Shown one piece after another: positions 36,912-57,396 of a DNA stretch of 64,000 bases. The stretch spans positions 1,856,867-1,920,866 of the forward strand of contig CM022670.1 in assembly GCA_012295275.1 (NCBI GenBank), read 5' to 3'. The notes beneath the pieces were generated by a model, which saw only the letters and a list, made by a program, of their open reading frames with translations, did not search any database and was not told the DNA's origin. A program made the translations under genes and the position numbers. Every line of letters starts with the position of its first letter. Position 1 is the first letter of the stretch. This stretch comes from Chrysomallon squamiferum (Eukaryota; Mollusca; Gastropoda; Neomphalida; Peltospiridae).

Positions 36912-38460
36912 TTTTTTTTAAGTCCTATGTCTACGTATATCTACACAGGTATCTAGATATAAATTTAATAAATCTGATCCCTCTCCATTCATCTGTTGAA
37001 CTAGAACTGCATTTAAAAAAAAGGCTTAGTGGTCCGTAGATACATACTATTTATACTATTTGAATATTCAGTTTTGGAAATGTAATTAACCAAAGTATTG
37101 AATTCGATTGTAGTTTTACCGGTGATGATTAAAATAAGCACAGCACCGATACAGTCATTGCAATGGGACACATTATTCGTTACAAACAAAGCCATCTGCA
37201 TTTCTGAATGTATTCTTGTATAGTGACAGAACAAAACTGAAACAGATGCGAACGTTATGCGTACGTGTCTTTTATCATTATTATTATTATTTCGGAGTAC
37301 GTTTAATAGATGCACTCACCAAATATAATGTAGAATTGATGTTATCCAGTACAATACGTGGAAACCACAAGTACTTTTACTAATTCGTTCAGTTCAGGAA
37401 AAACACTGAATTCACATCTGTCTTATCGCAGATGATGTGTCAGTCAAAGTAAATCAATTTATAAGTTATCTTTTTTCCTTGATAGGCTATAATGAACAAT
37501 AAAAAATGTCTCCCTTTTCTTCCCCCCCGTTTCCCATATTTCTCTTTTTTATAGATTTATCGAAAACCTTGTTTACAGACAAAGGGTGTTTCATACATAC
37601 ATACACACTAAACTAAAACACTGATATACACGCGTTTTCTGCACTTTTAATATATATGTTATCGTGTGGCTGTTTGGGTGTGTGTGTGTGCGTGCGTGTG
37701 TGTGTGTGTTCGTCTGTCTGTGTGTGTGTGTGTATATGTCTGTGTGTGCATGTGTATATATATATTGATAATAGTAATTTCTTATTATTCTTTCTAGTCA
37801 CAAAATATCAAGTTAAGCAGTTTCAACTGAGACTTGAGGTGTTTTCCCCTCGTCTTCCCTCGCTCTCTGATATGTAACGTTGTCGTGTTGTTGATATTTG
37901 TTTGTGTGCAGGTACCACGGTTAATAATAACAATAACAAAATTAGTATTTCATCAGCGCAACGAATATAAGCTATACATTGTATCTTAAGCAAATCAGTC
38001 TGAAAAGATGTTTATGGTGAAGGGGCAAACGGCTCAGTAATTCAGACCTGTGTTAGGTTAGGCGTCTGGCCCCAGTCTCACAATCACACACAAATCAGAT
38101 TTCTTGGCACAAGCAAGAGAAATTATTCACGTAAATCTACGACAATCAACAGCTGAAACATTCCTTTCGCAGAAAAAACTTCCATAGTTTGATTCCTTTC
38201 CTATGAAAACGATGACACTAAATAAGGAGAAATGTGAATTTTGTAAAAATCAGAAAGAAAGCAATCAAAGAGATTTAAGGAACTATGTTTATCGGCTTCT
38301 TTTCTTGGGCTGGAAGGAAAGCTTTGAGTACCAAGTATATATTAGTCGCCGATTGGGCGAAATTGATTTATATAATTTATGTATTTGTTGTAAATTATTG
38401 TATATATTACATTTTATTCCCAACATATAACCCGTGTGGGGATGCATTTTGAAATACAAA
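36912..38460. other. Intergenic region between the two transporters, no gene recognised
   Basis: Contains a (TG)n stretch (37675-37760) and a GC-richer patch at about 38010-38110 with a CGGCTCAGTAATTCAGACC phrase that faintly resembles a tRNA A-box (SINE-like). No TATA box is evident just upstream of the gene 1 ATG. The 75-codon plus frame at 38203-38430 is unassigned. Confidence 0.45.
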
Positions 38461-38470
38461 TAGATATCAT

Positions 38471-38474
<4 letters not shown>

Positions 38475-38564
<90 letters not shown>
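38475..38564. repeat. (CT)n microsatellite
   Basis: About 90 bp of CT, followed by an R2-like block as in the astacin units. Confidence 0.95.
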
Positions 38565-38566
<2 letters not shown>

Positions 38567-38935
38567 AGTATAGAAATATAATTAAAATCGCTTTTATGTA
38601 ATGAATTATGAAATTATCAACTAAAAAATTATTATAATATTTATTTTATTACACTATCAAGATTCAAAAATAATAATAACATTCTCTTTATTATAAAATA
38701 TATATCAGCTGACTTATATTCATTTAAATTACCGTTATCATAAGTTCAATACAAAATTGTTCTCATAACTAAACCTAATGTGTTATCATTTATAACAAGT
38801 TCTATATAATACTGTTATTATAAGTAATATATTGTTATCGTAACATATTATACTTTTTTCATAAATACTAAATTATGCTTTTATCATATATTATATTACG
38901 AATATTTTTCAATAATATATGATATATTATACAAG
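38565..38935. repeat. R2-like module outside the arms
   Basis: CAGAGTATAGAAATATAATTAAAATCGCTTTTATGTAATG and the following AT-rich block match about 55975-56420 with roughly 80-85% identity by eye. It shows that pieces of the astacin unit also lie in the transporter region. Confidence 0.65.
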
Positions 38936-38939
38936 TATT

Positions 38940-39508
38940 TTATTAAACTATTGTTCATGACGATAAACATTTTGTTTGATAAATACGAAAATAACTGTAA
39001 TAAATATTTTACTCAGTATATATATATATATATAAAAAAGTAACTGTGCATGATACAATTTTGCATACAATTACATATTTTCGAAAATCAGAGAAAGGAA
39101 AAATAATTGCATATTCATCAAAGCACTGTCTTCGATATTTTGGTCAAGGTTCACTCCTTGCACATTCATTTCATGTGCAGGGTGAAAAAATGTGTGTTTT
39201 GACTGTTTTGCTGCTACATGATATTTATACACGCTGTTTTTGAAAATGAAAAACACACAATGGTTGCTTCACCATTTGCAACTTTGAAAAGCTCGGCTGT
39301 TTAGCAGAATATGTCAGGCCACGTCTTTCTTGCAAAGCCTGTTTGAACGCTAATGGCGGTCACACAACATATTCACTCTACATAGTGTCTAGCGTTAGCA
39401 CGTAAAGAGTTGACATTTCAGTAAATAAACATTTATAACAGACTGCCAAACATCACCAGCTCACAGTTACTTTTTCCCCATTAGTACACACACACATACA
39501 CACACACA

Positions 39509-39567
<59 letters not shown>

Positions 39568-39975
39568 ACACATATCCTGTGCGCAGCTAACAAAAATCAA
39601 TAAATGTTGAACTTTAACCAATAAATATAGTCAGCTTTATATAAAACAAACAGTAATTACTTAACTTAACATGAAAATACATTCTGTCTTATTATATATA
39701 CAAAAAATAAAATAAAATAAAATAAAATAAAATAAAATGATTCCGCTAAATTAAAACAGCAATGTTTAAATTATATTATGAATATTTTGTAATTAGTTTA
39801 AAAGTTAAGATCAGGTTTAAAAAACAAAACAAATAAAACCATACGTAACAATTTTTAAAAAATACAGGTCCTGAACAATTCTTAGGACTACACAAACTTG
39901 ATCAGAATCAAATATTTTGACTATACAAGGCTATAAAATATGATGTTTTAACTCAAAAACACATAAGAATAAAAA
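38940..39975. other. 3' flank of transporter gene 2, no gene recognised
   Basis: Contains (CA)n at about 39485-39570. No coding exon found. It probably includes the gene 2 3' UTR, and several AT-rich poly(A) signal candidates are present. Confidence 0.5.
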
Positions 39976-39978
39976 TGA

Positions 39979-47935
<7,957 letters not shown>

Positions 47936-47974
47936 ATTATATATCTGTGATAAGAACTAAGAAAACAAAGCTTT

Positions 47975-47982
47975 ATATTTAT
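47975..47982 (-). promoter_or_regulatory. TATA box candidate of transporter gene 2
   Basis: TATAAATA on minus about 40 bp upstream of the ATG at 47935, the same as in the left arm. Confidence 0.4.
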
Positions 47983-48479
47983 ATCAGCTTAAGATGAAGT
48001 TGCGAATGTTATTACATTTGACGATATCTCTGCTCGTTTTCATTCTAACTTTTGTCTAATATGAATATATAAGTTTCTGTATTGTAATAATGAGAAGGCC
48101 TTTTTGCAAGTCACGCTACATCTCACTCTTTTCCACGAAGAGCACCGGTCATTTTCTGTGCACGTTGCCATAAGAGAGAAAACTCTAAGATCAGGGATAC
48201 GTTTTCACGTGGACCTGACTGGAATGAAAAACGTCCAAATTGGTTCTGCAAAGAGGATTGAATATACGACCCGTCATAACTCTAAGACGCTCAGAGCTTA
48301 GATTATTATTATTTTTTTTATTTGGTTCTTTTTGTAGTTGTCATGTTCAAAATAAACAGTTTAGTTCAATATTACCATTCTGACAGCATAACAAATTACG
48401 TTTATGTGGGTGTTTGTACATTTGTATTCACAGCATTAACAATAAATTAAGACGAATAATTTTAATGACATTTAAAATT

Positions 48480-48705
48480 CAGTAATATACATAAGTATTT
48501 CACTGTCATATTACAAATAACTTGCATACGTATTTCACTGTCATATTACAAATAACTTACATAAGTATTTCACTGTCATATTACAAATAACTTACATGAG
48601 TATTTCACTGTCATATTTCTAATAACTTGCATAAGTATTTCACTGTCATATTACTAATAACTTACATAAGTATTTCACTGTCATAATACTAATAACTTTA
48701 CTGAA
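48480..48705. repeat. Minisatellite, about 35-37-bp unit, right arm
   Basis: Inverse copy of the array at 29230-29460, units containing CATAAGTATTTCACTGTCATA. Confidence 0.85.
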
Positions 48706-49321
48706 CAATACATTAAAGATGTATTTAAAATATTCGTGTACAAGAAATAAAATAAAACACTTATTTTCGACGATGTTCAGCCTCCTTTGTCACGCTTGTC
48801 ATTTCAACGTTCACAGAATGGCTGGACGTGATGGCGCAAATACAAAACACGTCTAAAACATGATACTTCTCAAACAAATGACCTTGTAATTTTTTTTTTC
48901 TATGAAAGGAATGCTGCTGAAATATCTGGTACAGTTTTGTATTCTTAGAGCTTTTTTAGAGTAACGATAACAACAACAACAGTATCAACAACAACAATAA
49001 TAATAAATAATAATAATGAAAAAAATGAAGATAATAATGACCATGAAAAACAGTAACAACAACAAAAATAATAATGATAATAATAATAATAACAATAATA
49101 ATAACAGAAACAACAATAGCAATGATGATACTGACGATGATGATGATGATGCCACGGTGATGGTGGACGTCATGATGACGCACTGGATGATATTAACTAA
49201 GATGATAAAATAATGTGATAATACCGGTTATGTTTAAGAGTATTTATAGGCTATGATTAGCAGAAACAATCGAGATCAGCATCAAGAAAGATAGTAACGT
49301 ATGGCATTTAATAAATACAAT

Positions 49322-49540
49322 ACTTTAAATATTATGAGTGATATTTTGATTTAAGGTGTGTCTGTAAAAACAGAGGAAGCCTGGGACAATAATGAGAGCA
49401 AGATCAATACTCATAAGCGCTCCTGTTGGGTTTATTTGTGCCCCTGCTCAGTTTCGTAGTACCTGTTTACATCAAGATTAGTTTTTCTGTATATGTGAAG
49501 AGCATGTATCACAGTATCTTCTTTCGTAATTTTCATTCAG
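49322..49540. repeat. R1 module upstream of astacin B'
   Basis: Inverse orientation copy of the left-arm module at 28388-28632. Confidence 0.75.
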
Positions 49541-49732
49541 TTAATAATGCGTGAACGTTATCTAAAAAAATCAGTTAATGTTAATTTTTATTATAGTTAT
49601 ATCGATATTCACTGAATTATGTTAGCATAGCTTTGTTCTATTTACATTCACTGAATTATGCTGTTACTCTCGCAGATATACTATTCATGATAACACTTTC
49701 ATATAATTACATTCAATAATAATTTTAAAAAG

Positions 49733-49915
<183 letters not shown>

Positions 49916-50227
49916 ATATATATCCCTTTATCTATTTCCCCCATTAAGTTTTATCTTGTACATAAATAGTCTAGCTGTTTTAAACTTGATACTCTATTGT
50001 GGTTGCTATCTATATTATTAATCTTAACAGCAGTAATAGTTACACAAAAATGTTAGTTGATTATATATGAAAGCCAGCTTGTTTCTACACTTATTTACGC
50101 TGTTTGTTCAGCGTGTTATTCAGTGTAAACAGATAGGTACGCTGTACTGTCTGGGTCACGCCACTGTGATTCTCAGAGATAACTCTATAGTTTATTCACA
50201 CCGGTGTTGTTTACGCGAGACTCGACA

Positions 50228-51304
50228 ATGGCCGGCAAAAATTCGGAGGACGAAACTGACGGAGCGACGCTTCAGTATATACACAACAGGGCTATAGACG
50301 TCGTTCGAAAACTGAACGAAGTTGACGTCAGAAGCGATCCACGTCTACGATGCGTTCGGTTCTACCAGAGTCAGAGTCAGCTCAGCCTGTCTGACCGTCC
50401 TGTCATTGTCAACGTACAGCTGAGCTCCAGCAAGCCGGTACATAGCAAATGGATACGTCAAATAACGTACGCAATAGACCAAATCTGTTTGGCCGTTCCC
50501 GGTCTCGTGTTACAAATTTCCACATCGGAGTATTCCAAAATTAAAATGGTGGGTGACAAGAATGATCAGGCGTTTTGTAAAGGAAGTATATTTCAGTACG
50601 ATGACGTCGTCGTTTCGCTCGGCGACGAACACCCGGTTTCTAAACGGACCGTAATTCACGAACTGCTGCACGCGCTGGGATTCGAGCACGAACACAAACG
50701 TAAGGATGCTGGGGATTTTGTTAAAAGTAAAGTGCCGAAAGACGATCCTTGGTATCGAGACTTCTCCACCGATTCTCACGTGCTGGCTCTCACTCGGTAC
50801 GACGTGTTCAGCGTCATGCACTACCCGGAAAGTGAAGATCTTGTACGGAAGCCCGACGAGGACACAGCCTGGAAGCTGAAACCGTCGAGCCTGGTTAACG
50901 AGGAATTGAGCGAACTCGATAAACTCAGTTTAAACTTGGTCTTCCCACCGTGTGCGAAAACGGATTATGAACCAAAACGAGGCTCCGGAAGTGGATTGTT
51001 TTATTGTGGAAGACGAGTCATGTCGTTCAACAATCGTCCCTGTCCGACAACTACGGATGAAAAATGCGGACCGAACAACGGTCCAAACTGTCCAGCCTGC
51101 CGCGTGTTGAGATCCGACACCGCAGACGACTTCACTGGAAAGGGGCGGTGGCAGGGCTGGTCAGGGTGGGTGTACTGTGGACGGGAATTCGACTACTTAA
51201 AATCGATTCCAGGTCATGATGGCCACTGTGGACCAAATAACGGAGTACCGTGCAAAGACTGTTTTAAAATTTTGTGTCCTGATATCAAATACATCACTGA
51301 GTAA
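50228..51304 (+). CDS. Astacin B': right-arm copy of the single-exon astacin-like metalloprotease
   Basis: 358 aa from the ATG in ACTCGACAATGGCCGG. The zinc site HELLHALGFEHE and Met-turn SVMHY are at the same positions as in astacin B. By eye it differs from B by one residue (Lys instead of Arg before the first CGPNNG module) and at least one silent site. Such near-identity contrasts sharply with the A/A' pair in the same arms. ATTAAA at 51364-51369 is a candidate poly(A) signal. No signal peptide or intron is evident. Confidence 0.85.
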   Translation: MAGKNSEDETDGATLQYIHNRAIDVVRKLNEVDVRSDPRLRCVRFYQSQSQLSLSDRPVIVNVQLSSSKPVHSKWIRQITYAIDQICLAVPGLVLQISTSEYSKIKMVGDKNDQAFCKGSIFQYDDVVVSLGDEHPVSKRTVIHELLHALGFEHEHKRKDAGDFVKSKVPKDDPWYRDFSTDSHVLALTRYDVFSVMHYPESEDLVRKPDEDTAWKLKPSSLVNEELSELDKLSLNLVFPPCAKTDYEPKRGSGSGLFYCGRRVMSFNNRPCPTTTDEKCGPNNGPNCPACRVLRSDTADDFTGKGRWQGWSGWVYCGREFDYLKSIPGHDGHCGPNNGVPCKDCFKILCPDIKYITE

Positions 51305-51363
51305 CATTAAAATTTAAACATGTGACGTCTTTGTTGGACTGATTTTATTAGATACGAATTTTT

Positions 51364-51369
51364 ATTAAA
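51364..51369 (+). terminator. Candidate poly(A) signal ATTAAA of astacin B'
   Basis: Common variant signal 60 bp after the stop. The equivalent sequence follows the other astacin genes. Confidence 0.45.
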
Positions 51370-51519
51370 CAGTAAATGCAAAGATGACAATGAACTGGTA
51401 TCTCTCTGACGGTATTGGAAAACAAAGTACTAAAATGTAGGCCTATATGTTTTCATTTAAAGTAATTTGTTTAATTTTAAAAACACAATTATTTAATCTG
51501 AGAAAGCAATGATGCGTGC

Positions 51520-51521
51520 AT

Positions 51522-51613
<92 letters not shown>

Positions 51614-51825
51614 ATGAGCCTATTTATTGAGAGAGAAAATTTCCTTTAGAGAGAGAATGAGGAAATAAATTTTGTTTTAATTTGTCATTAACAAGTATAT
51701 CTGAAAACAGTTCTCATTACAGTGTCACTAAATAATGTATATAAAGAAGAGTTAAATATATATATATAGATAGATAGATAGATAGATATATAGATATACA
51801 TATAGATATAGATATGTATATGTAA
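51520..51825. repeat. (GT)n, (GA)n and (GATA)n/(TA)n repeats
   Basis: Inverse counterpart of 26100-26400. GA phrases here are more interrupted. Confidence 0.88.
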
Positions 51826-52245
51826 TGGTATCTAGAATAATGTTTTGTAACAATGCACATTCATTTTATATATAATAATAAGATATAGATAATCAAATGT
51901 TTTACATTTTTATTATTCTGTATAATATTTACACATATATTTTATGTCATTTTCAAAAACAAAAAATATTAAAATTGATAAAGAAAATAAATTATATTTT
52001 CACTAAATTGTATTTATTATTTCTTGACTTTTTTAAAATATACTAAATACAACATTATCTTTATTATAAAATATACATCAGCTGATATATTCATTTAAAT
52101 TAAAAGCACTGTACAATACTGTTATTATAAGTAATATATTGTTATCGTAAATAACATATTATACTTTTTTTCATTAATACTTTATTATGCTTCTATAATA
52201 TATTATATTATGAACATTTTTCAATAATATATGATATATTTCACA

Positions 52246-52384
52246 CATCAATACTCATAAGCGCCCCTGTTGGGTTTATTTGTGCCCAGCTCAGTTTTAA
52301 AGTACCTGTTTACGGCAAGATTAGTTTTTCTGTATATGTGAAGAACATGTATCACACTATCTTCTTTCGTAATTTTCATTTTAC
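52246..52384. repeat. R1 module, right-arm copy 2
   Basis: Inverse counterpart of 25543-25680, ending in TTCGTAATTTTCATTTTACT. Confidence 0.75.
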
Positions 52385-52576
52385 TAGTAATGTTTATATG
52401 TGTACGTATGTGTACATACATACATACATACATATATATATGTATATTTGCTAAAACACACATACACATATATACACTAATTATGAACATTATGTTCACT
52501 GAATTATGTTGTTACTCTCACACATATACTATTCATGACAAAACTGTTTCATATTACATTGAATAATAATAAAAAT

Positions 52577-52679
<103 letters not shown>

Positions 52680-52737
52680 ACAGCAGTATAAACAAAGATT
52701 AGTTTGTGTTACTACTACTGAATACTGTACGAGAATC

Positions 52738-52852
52738 AAACTCAGTTCAGCCTTGTCTGACTGTCCTGTCACTGCCAACATACGACTGAACTCCAGCAAG
52801 CCGGTACTTAGTGAATGGAGACGTGACATTGGGAAAGCTATGGCTGCAAGGA
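52738..52852 (+). pseudogene. Relic of an astacin-like gene, right arm
   Basis: GTCTGACTGTCCTGTCACTG, then CCAGCAAGCCGGTACTTAG and AATGGAGACG, match about codons 50-80 of the astacin genes in plus orientation. The rest is missing and the fragment joins block R3, as in the left arm, so the deletion predates separation of the arms. Confidence 0.75.
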
Positions 52853-52854
52853 CT

Positions 52855-53290
52855 GGATGACTGGATGACTGGGTGGATTCTTGTCATCTCGTGTCATAAA
52901 CTGCTGGAACTGTACTGGAAGACTGGGTCGATTCTAATGACGTCATGCGATCATTTCTTGGAGATGTTCTGGATGGCTGCGTGAATTCTTGTAATCTTAG
53001 ATTATTTTAGTCGAAACTGTGTTGAATGACAGGATGAATTCTGTTGGGAAACCGGAGTAGAATTCTGCTTATTTTTAATTTATTAAGCTTTCTCTGTAAA
53101 TTAGAAATGGAAAAAATATATAATATTTACATATTATAACCGAAATGAAATATTTGTCTAATCTTAGATTTATTCTTTACTCTGTTAGCTGTATATGTGT
53201 GATGGCAAAAAAACAAAAAAACCAAAAAAAACCAGCTTAAATATATTTTTATACCACAGAGAGATTAGTATCGTTATATCTGGACACTAA
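52855..53290. repeat. Duplicated block R3, right-arm copy 2
   Basis: Inverse of 24668-25075, beginning with GGATGACTGGATGACTGGG. Confidence 0.75.
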
Positions 53291-53299
53291 TCTTTAAAA

Positions 53300-54186
53300 G
53301 TATTAAAATAAAACACAAAGATACCATTCCGAGAATTTACCTTTTTTCTTCTTCTTCTTTTGAATAAAAACACGAAATAAAAGAGCCAAAAAGACAATAA
53401 TCTTCTTACATTTTGATAATGATGATGATGATTATGATGATAAATAAATAAATAAATAGTTCCCAACAATTATAATTATTACAAATTAAATTATACAATG
53501 ATTTACCTTGAACAAGTATAACATCAGCAGTGAATTTGTGGAAACTTTAGTCTGAGACATATTTTACACTAAATAAATCACTGCTTCACTGTCAGCTACC
53601 AGAAGCTAGTGGCAAAATATCGTTAGTAAATTTCTTAAACAAATGCGTCTTGTAATTAACGCCTAGAATATACATACATATATATATTTATGACGATATT
53701 CGGAATGTTGTTGTCAGGCCATTGAGGTAAATTCTCTGTTTGATGACGTCAGCTGGATAAAATAATGTTACAAATCAGTTACTACAATAATAATAATAAT
53801 AATATTAATAATAATAATAATAATAATAAAATAATAATAATAATAAAATATCAATAACAATAATAAATAAAAAAATGAGTAAATTAAATAACTAAACAGA
53901 AAGAAATATATTAAATTACCAAAAAAAATCCAGAACTTCTGTTCAGACACACAAATCTCGGGGCGTTTAATAAACGTATAATTTTATCACCAAAGATAAA
54001 ACGTTTTCAGACTTGCTTCAAACAACAGATATGATGATGATGGTACTACGACAATAGCAGATCTCAATATTATTTTCTTTATACATATTTTTTTTTTTTT
54101 TTTTACAAATTTGAAACTGCCATTATTTAATTAAATATTTTATTCATAATGTTTTTTCCCAGACTGCAAAATCATATACATGTATA

Positions 54187-54262
<76 letters not shown>

Positions 54263-54350
54263 TGGTTAATCCTTTAAACATCTAATCATGTACGATATAT
54301 TTAAACCACTAATCTCAGTCATTCACATGTAGCCTTCAGAAAACATTAGA
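53300..54350. other. Right-arm inserted sequence, no gene recognised
   Basis: Inverse counterpart of 23522-24662, with short (AAT)n at about 53784-53850 and (GT)n at about 54188-54260. No exon found. Confidence 0.5.
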
Positions 54351-54560
54351 AATATTAATAATATAATAAAACACATCTGAACTAGATAAAAATTATTTTT
54401 GAGAAGCTGTTGATAACTGCAGGCATTACATTATGGGGTTACCATAGCTACAAAACATACCAAGTTAACTCAGGTTCTGTGCGTTGGTGGGGACACGCTG
54501 TAGAATGTTCTTGAGACTAACAGAACGACCTGGCTTTGTATTCTTATGAAATGGAGGCTA
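54350..54560. repeat. Duplicated block R4, right-arm copy 2
   Basis: Inverse of 23309-23520, with CTTTGTATTCTTATGAAATG. Confidence 0.75.
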
Positions 54561-55525
54561 GTGTATCTATCCATGTCCCGAGACGTCTAACGCAGTCGCA
54601 TAAGACCCGTAATTAGCACTGTCGTGACGTAACGAGATCAGAACACCGCAACGGCCTTTACATTCTTGCTCCAAATCAGCACATACTACGCATACAGATC
54701 TCCCTTTGTCGGGTAGATAGCTACTCGATTTGGTTCGGCTCCAAGGGTATTCAGGAAACAAGTCATATATGTATTTCTATTCAGCCAACGTTAACTCAGT
54801 AGAAACACAATAACGCGAATTTAAAGAATATATGTTTTATATGATAATAGTTATTTACCGAGTAAGCTTACCATTCTTACACTGCCGATTACAAAGAGTT
54901 TTTATTTTATTGTAAAACTGAACTCTCTCTGTCTGTCAACCAAAACGCCATCTCTACTTTTATTGCCTAGAGAAGACTACATAGGGTGTCTCTTAACATT
55001 CCTGTCCCGGGAGTGGTGATGTGACTGTTTGGAACTTTGGTAGACATGCAGGCACCGGTGTGTCCCACAAAACAACACCTAACCATAGCGTATATAATGT
55101 TCAAGGAAATCTAACATCAAAGATGTATTAAACAGGAGACTTCTGTCTCAGATACACTTAGGTTATGTAATTTTTAAGGGTAACATCTTAAAGAGGAGAC
55201 TTTCGTCTTCGTCACAAAACCACCAACACAAACTAAACCATTTAAATATTATTGCAGCATTTGATTTGCTATATATCAGTTTATCCTGTGTAAAAGATTC
55301 TGATTTTTATATCGAACGCAAAGAAAATATTTAATAATGGATATATATATATATATATATATTAAGAATATAAGAGTTTATATCTGTCTTGCATGTGTGT
55401 GTTTGTATGTGTTTACGGGTTCAGTTCATTCTATATTTGTAAGCGTTGTACATAAGGATTGTCAGACTTGTCATAATAGCATCTATATATTTTATACAGA
55501 TTATACTATTTTTACTTTATCAAAC
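54561..55525. mobile_element. Right-arm copy of the roughly 960-bp insertion, type unknown
   Basis: Inverse counterpart of 22347-23308. No transposon protein or clean terminal repeat is visible. Confidence 0.35.
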
Positions 55526-55789
55526 CCGCATATACTACTGAAAATATAAATTCATTTATTCGTGTTTTCTAATTTTGTAGACTGAACTGTATATACCTAG
55601 TGTTCCTACAGTAATTTGATTAGGAAGTATTTAAGGGAAAAAATATAATCATATTGGAATATTCTCTGAACTATGAGCTCATCTCACGCAATTACAAATT
55701 ATAAAATAAATGCTATAATGTTTCGTTAATTGGATTATGAACGCATATGTACTCAGTCTTATGAGATTTGCTGTACTTTTAAACAAGGC

Positions 55790-55883
<94 letters not shown>

Positions 55884-55892
55884 ATCTCTCTT

Positions 55893-55976
<84 letters not shown>
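55790..55976. repeat. (CT)n array with TATC interruptions
   Basis: About 185 bp. The left-arm counterpart (21988-22082) is only about 93 bp and uninterrupted. Confidence 0.95.
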
Positions 55977-55979
<3 letters not shown>

Positions 55980-56399
55980 ATAGAAATATCTAGATGATTC
56001 AGCGTCATTAAAATCACTTTTATGTAATGTATTCAGAACACAATTAAAACCTGTGAAATTATTAACTAGACAATTATCATAATATTAATTTTATTACACT
56101 ATCAAAAAAAAATATAATAACAACATTCTCTGTATTATAAAATATACTAATAACAAAATTATCTTTATTATAAATTATACATCAGCTGACTTATATTCTT
56201 TTAAATTAAAAGTGCTGTACAGTAGTGTTCTCATAAGTAAGCCTACTGTATGCTATCATTTATAATAAGAACTATATAAAAGTTTTATTATAAGTAATAT
56301 ATTGTTACCGTAAGAAACATATTATACTTTTTTTCATTAATACTTTATTATGCTTTTATAATATAATATATTACGAACATTTTTCAATACTGTATGTTA

Positions 56400-56703
56400 T
56401 ATTACACACTTCAATGCTCTTAAGTGACCTTGTTGGATTTATTTGTGCCCTAATAAAATACATTAAATATTATGCGTGATATTTTGATTTAAGGTGTGTC
56501 TGCAAAAACAGCAGCTGAGGTTCAGTGGTTACAGAGGAAGCCTGGGACAATAATGGGTCGCAAGATCAGTACTCATAAGCGCCCCTGTTGGGTTTATTTG
56601 TGCCCAGCTCAGTTTCATATTACTTGATTACTGCAAGATTAGTTCTTCTGTATATGTGAAGAGCATGTATCACACAATCTTCTTTCGTAATTTTCATTTT
56701 ACT
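56400..56703. repeat. R1 module upstream of astacin A'
   Basis: Inverse of 21312-21556 and its flank, with TTACAGAGGAAGCCTGGGAC and CCCCTGTTGGGTTTATTTGT. Confidence 0.75.
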
Positions 56704-56875
56704 AGTAATGTTTATATGTATACGTGTGTGTACATATATATATATTTGCGAAAACACACATACACATATATACACAGTAATTATAAACATTATGTTCACT
56801 GAATTATGTTGTTACTCTCAAAAATATACTATTCATGATAAAACTTTCATATTACATTGAATAGCAATAAAAATA

Positions 56876-56880
<5 letters not shown>

Positions 56881-56964
<84 letters not shown>

Positions 56965-56990
56965 ATATATATATATATATATATATTATA
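56881..56990. repeat. (CT)n(TA)n microsatellite, right arm only
   Basis: Occupies the place of the duplicated block at 21024-21145 in the left arm. Confidence 0.92.
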
Positions 56991-57179
56991 ACACTTTCTC
57001 TATTTCTTACATTCAGTTTTATTTTTCCTTCGGGTCACATTTTGATCATTAATAGTCTAGCTGTTTTAAATTTGATAGAGTATTGTGGTTGTTATTTATA
57101 TTATTAATCTTAGTCTGTAACAGCACTGATAATTATATAAAAATATTAGTTGATCATATGAAAAAAGCCAACTGTTTCT

Positions 57180-57320
57180 ACACCCATTTAAGCTGTATAT
57201 AATGTTTGTAATTTTATACACAAAGGCTTGCGGCACTGTCATAGTCACGTGACTAGGATATTTAGAGCAGAACTCTACAGGTTATTCAATCTGGTATTCT
57301 GTCTGTACGAGACTCAACAA
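57180..57320 (+). promoter_or_regulatory. Upstream region of astacin A'
   Basis: Contains CACGTGAC and GATATTTAGAGCAGAACTC, as in astacin A. The ancestral start codon at 57320-57322 reads ACG. Confidence 0.4.
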
Positions 57321-57396
57321 CGGCAGACAAAAAGTATCTGGCGGTAACTGAAGAAGACCACTTCAAAGTAAACCGAAAAAGGCTGCACAATTCGTT

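Noticed and set aside
38015-38110. Possible tRNA or tRNA-derived SINE head
   Set aside because: A CGGCTCAGTA A-box-like phrase is present, but I found no proper B-box or cloverleaf. Kept only as a remark.
54567-54761. 64-codon minus ORF conserved between the arms (left 23112-23306)
   Set aside because: It lies in the inserted segment, has no recognisable motif, and arm-to-arm conservation is expected for the whole duplication.
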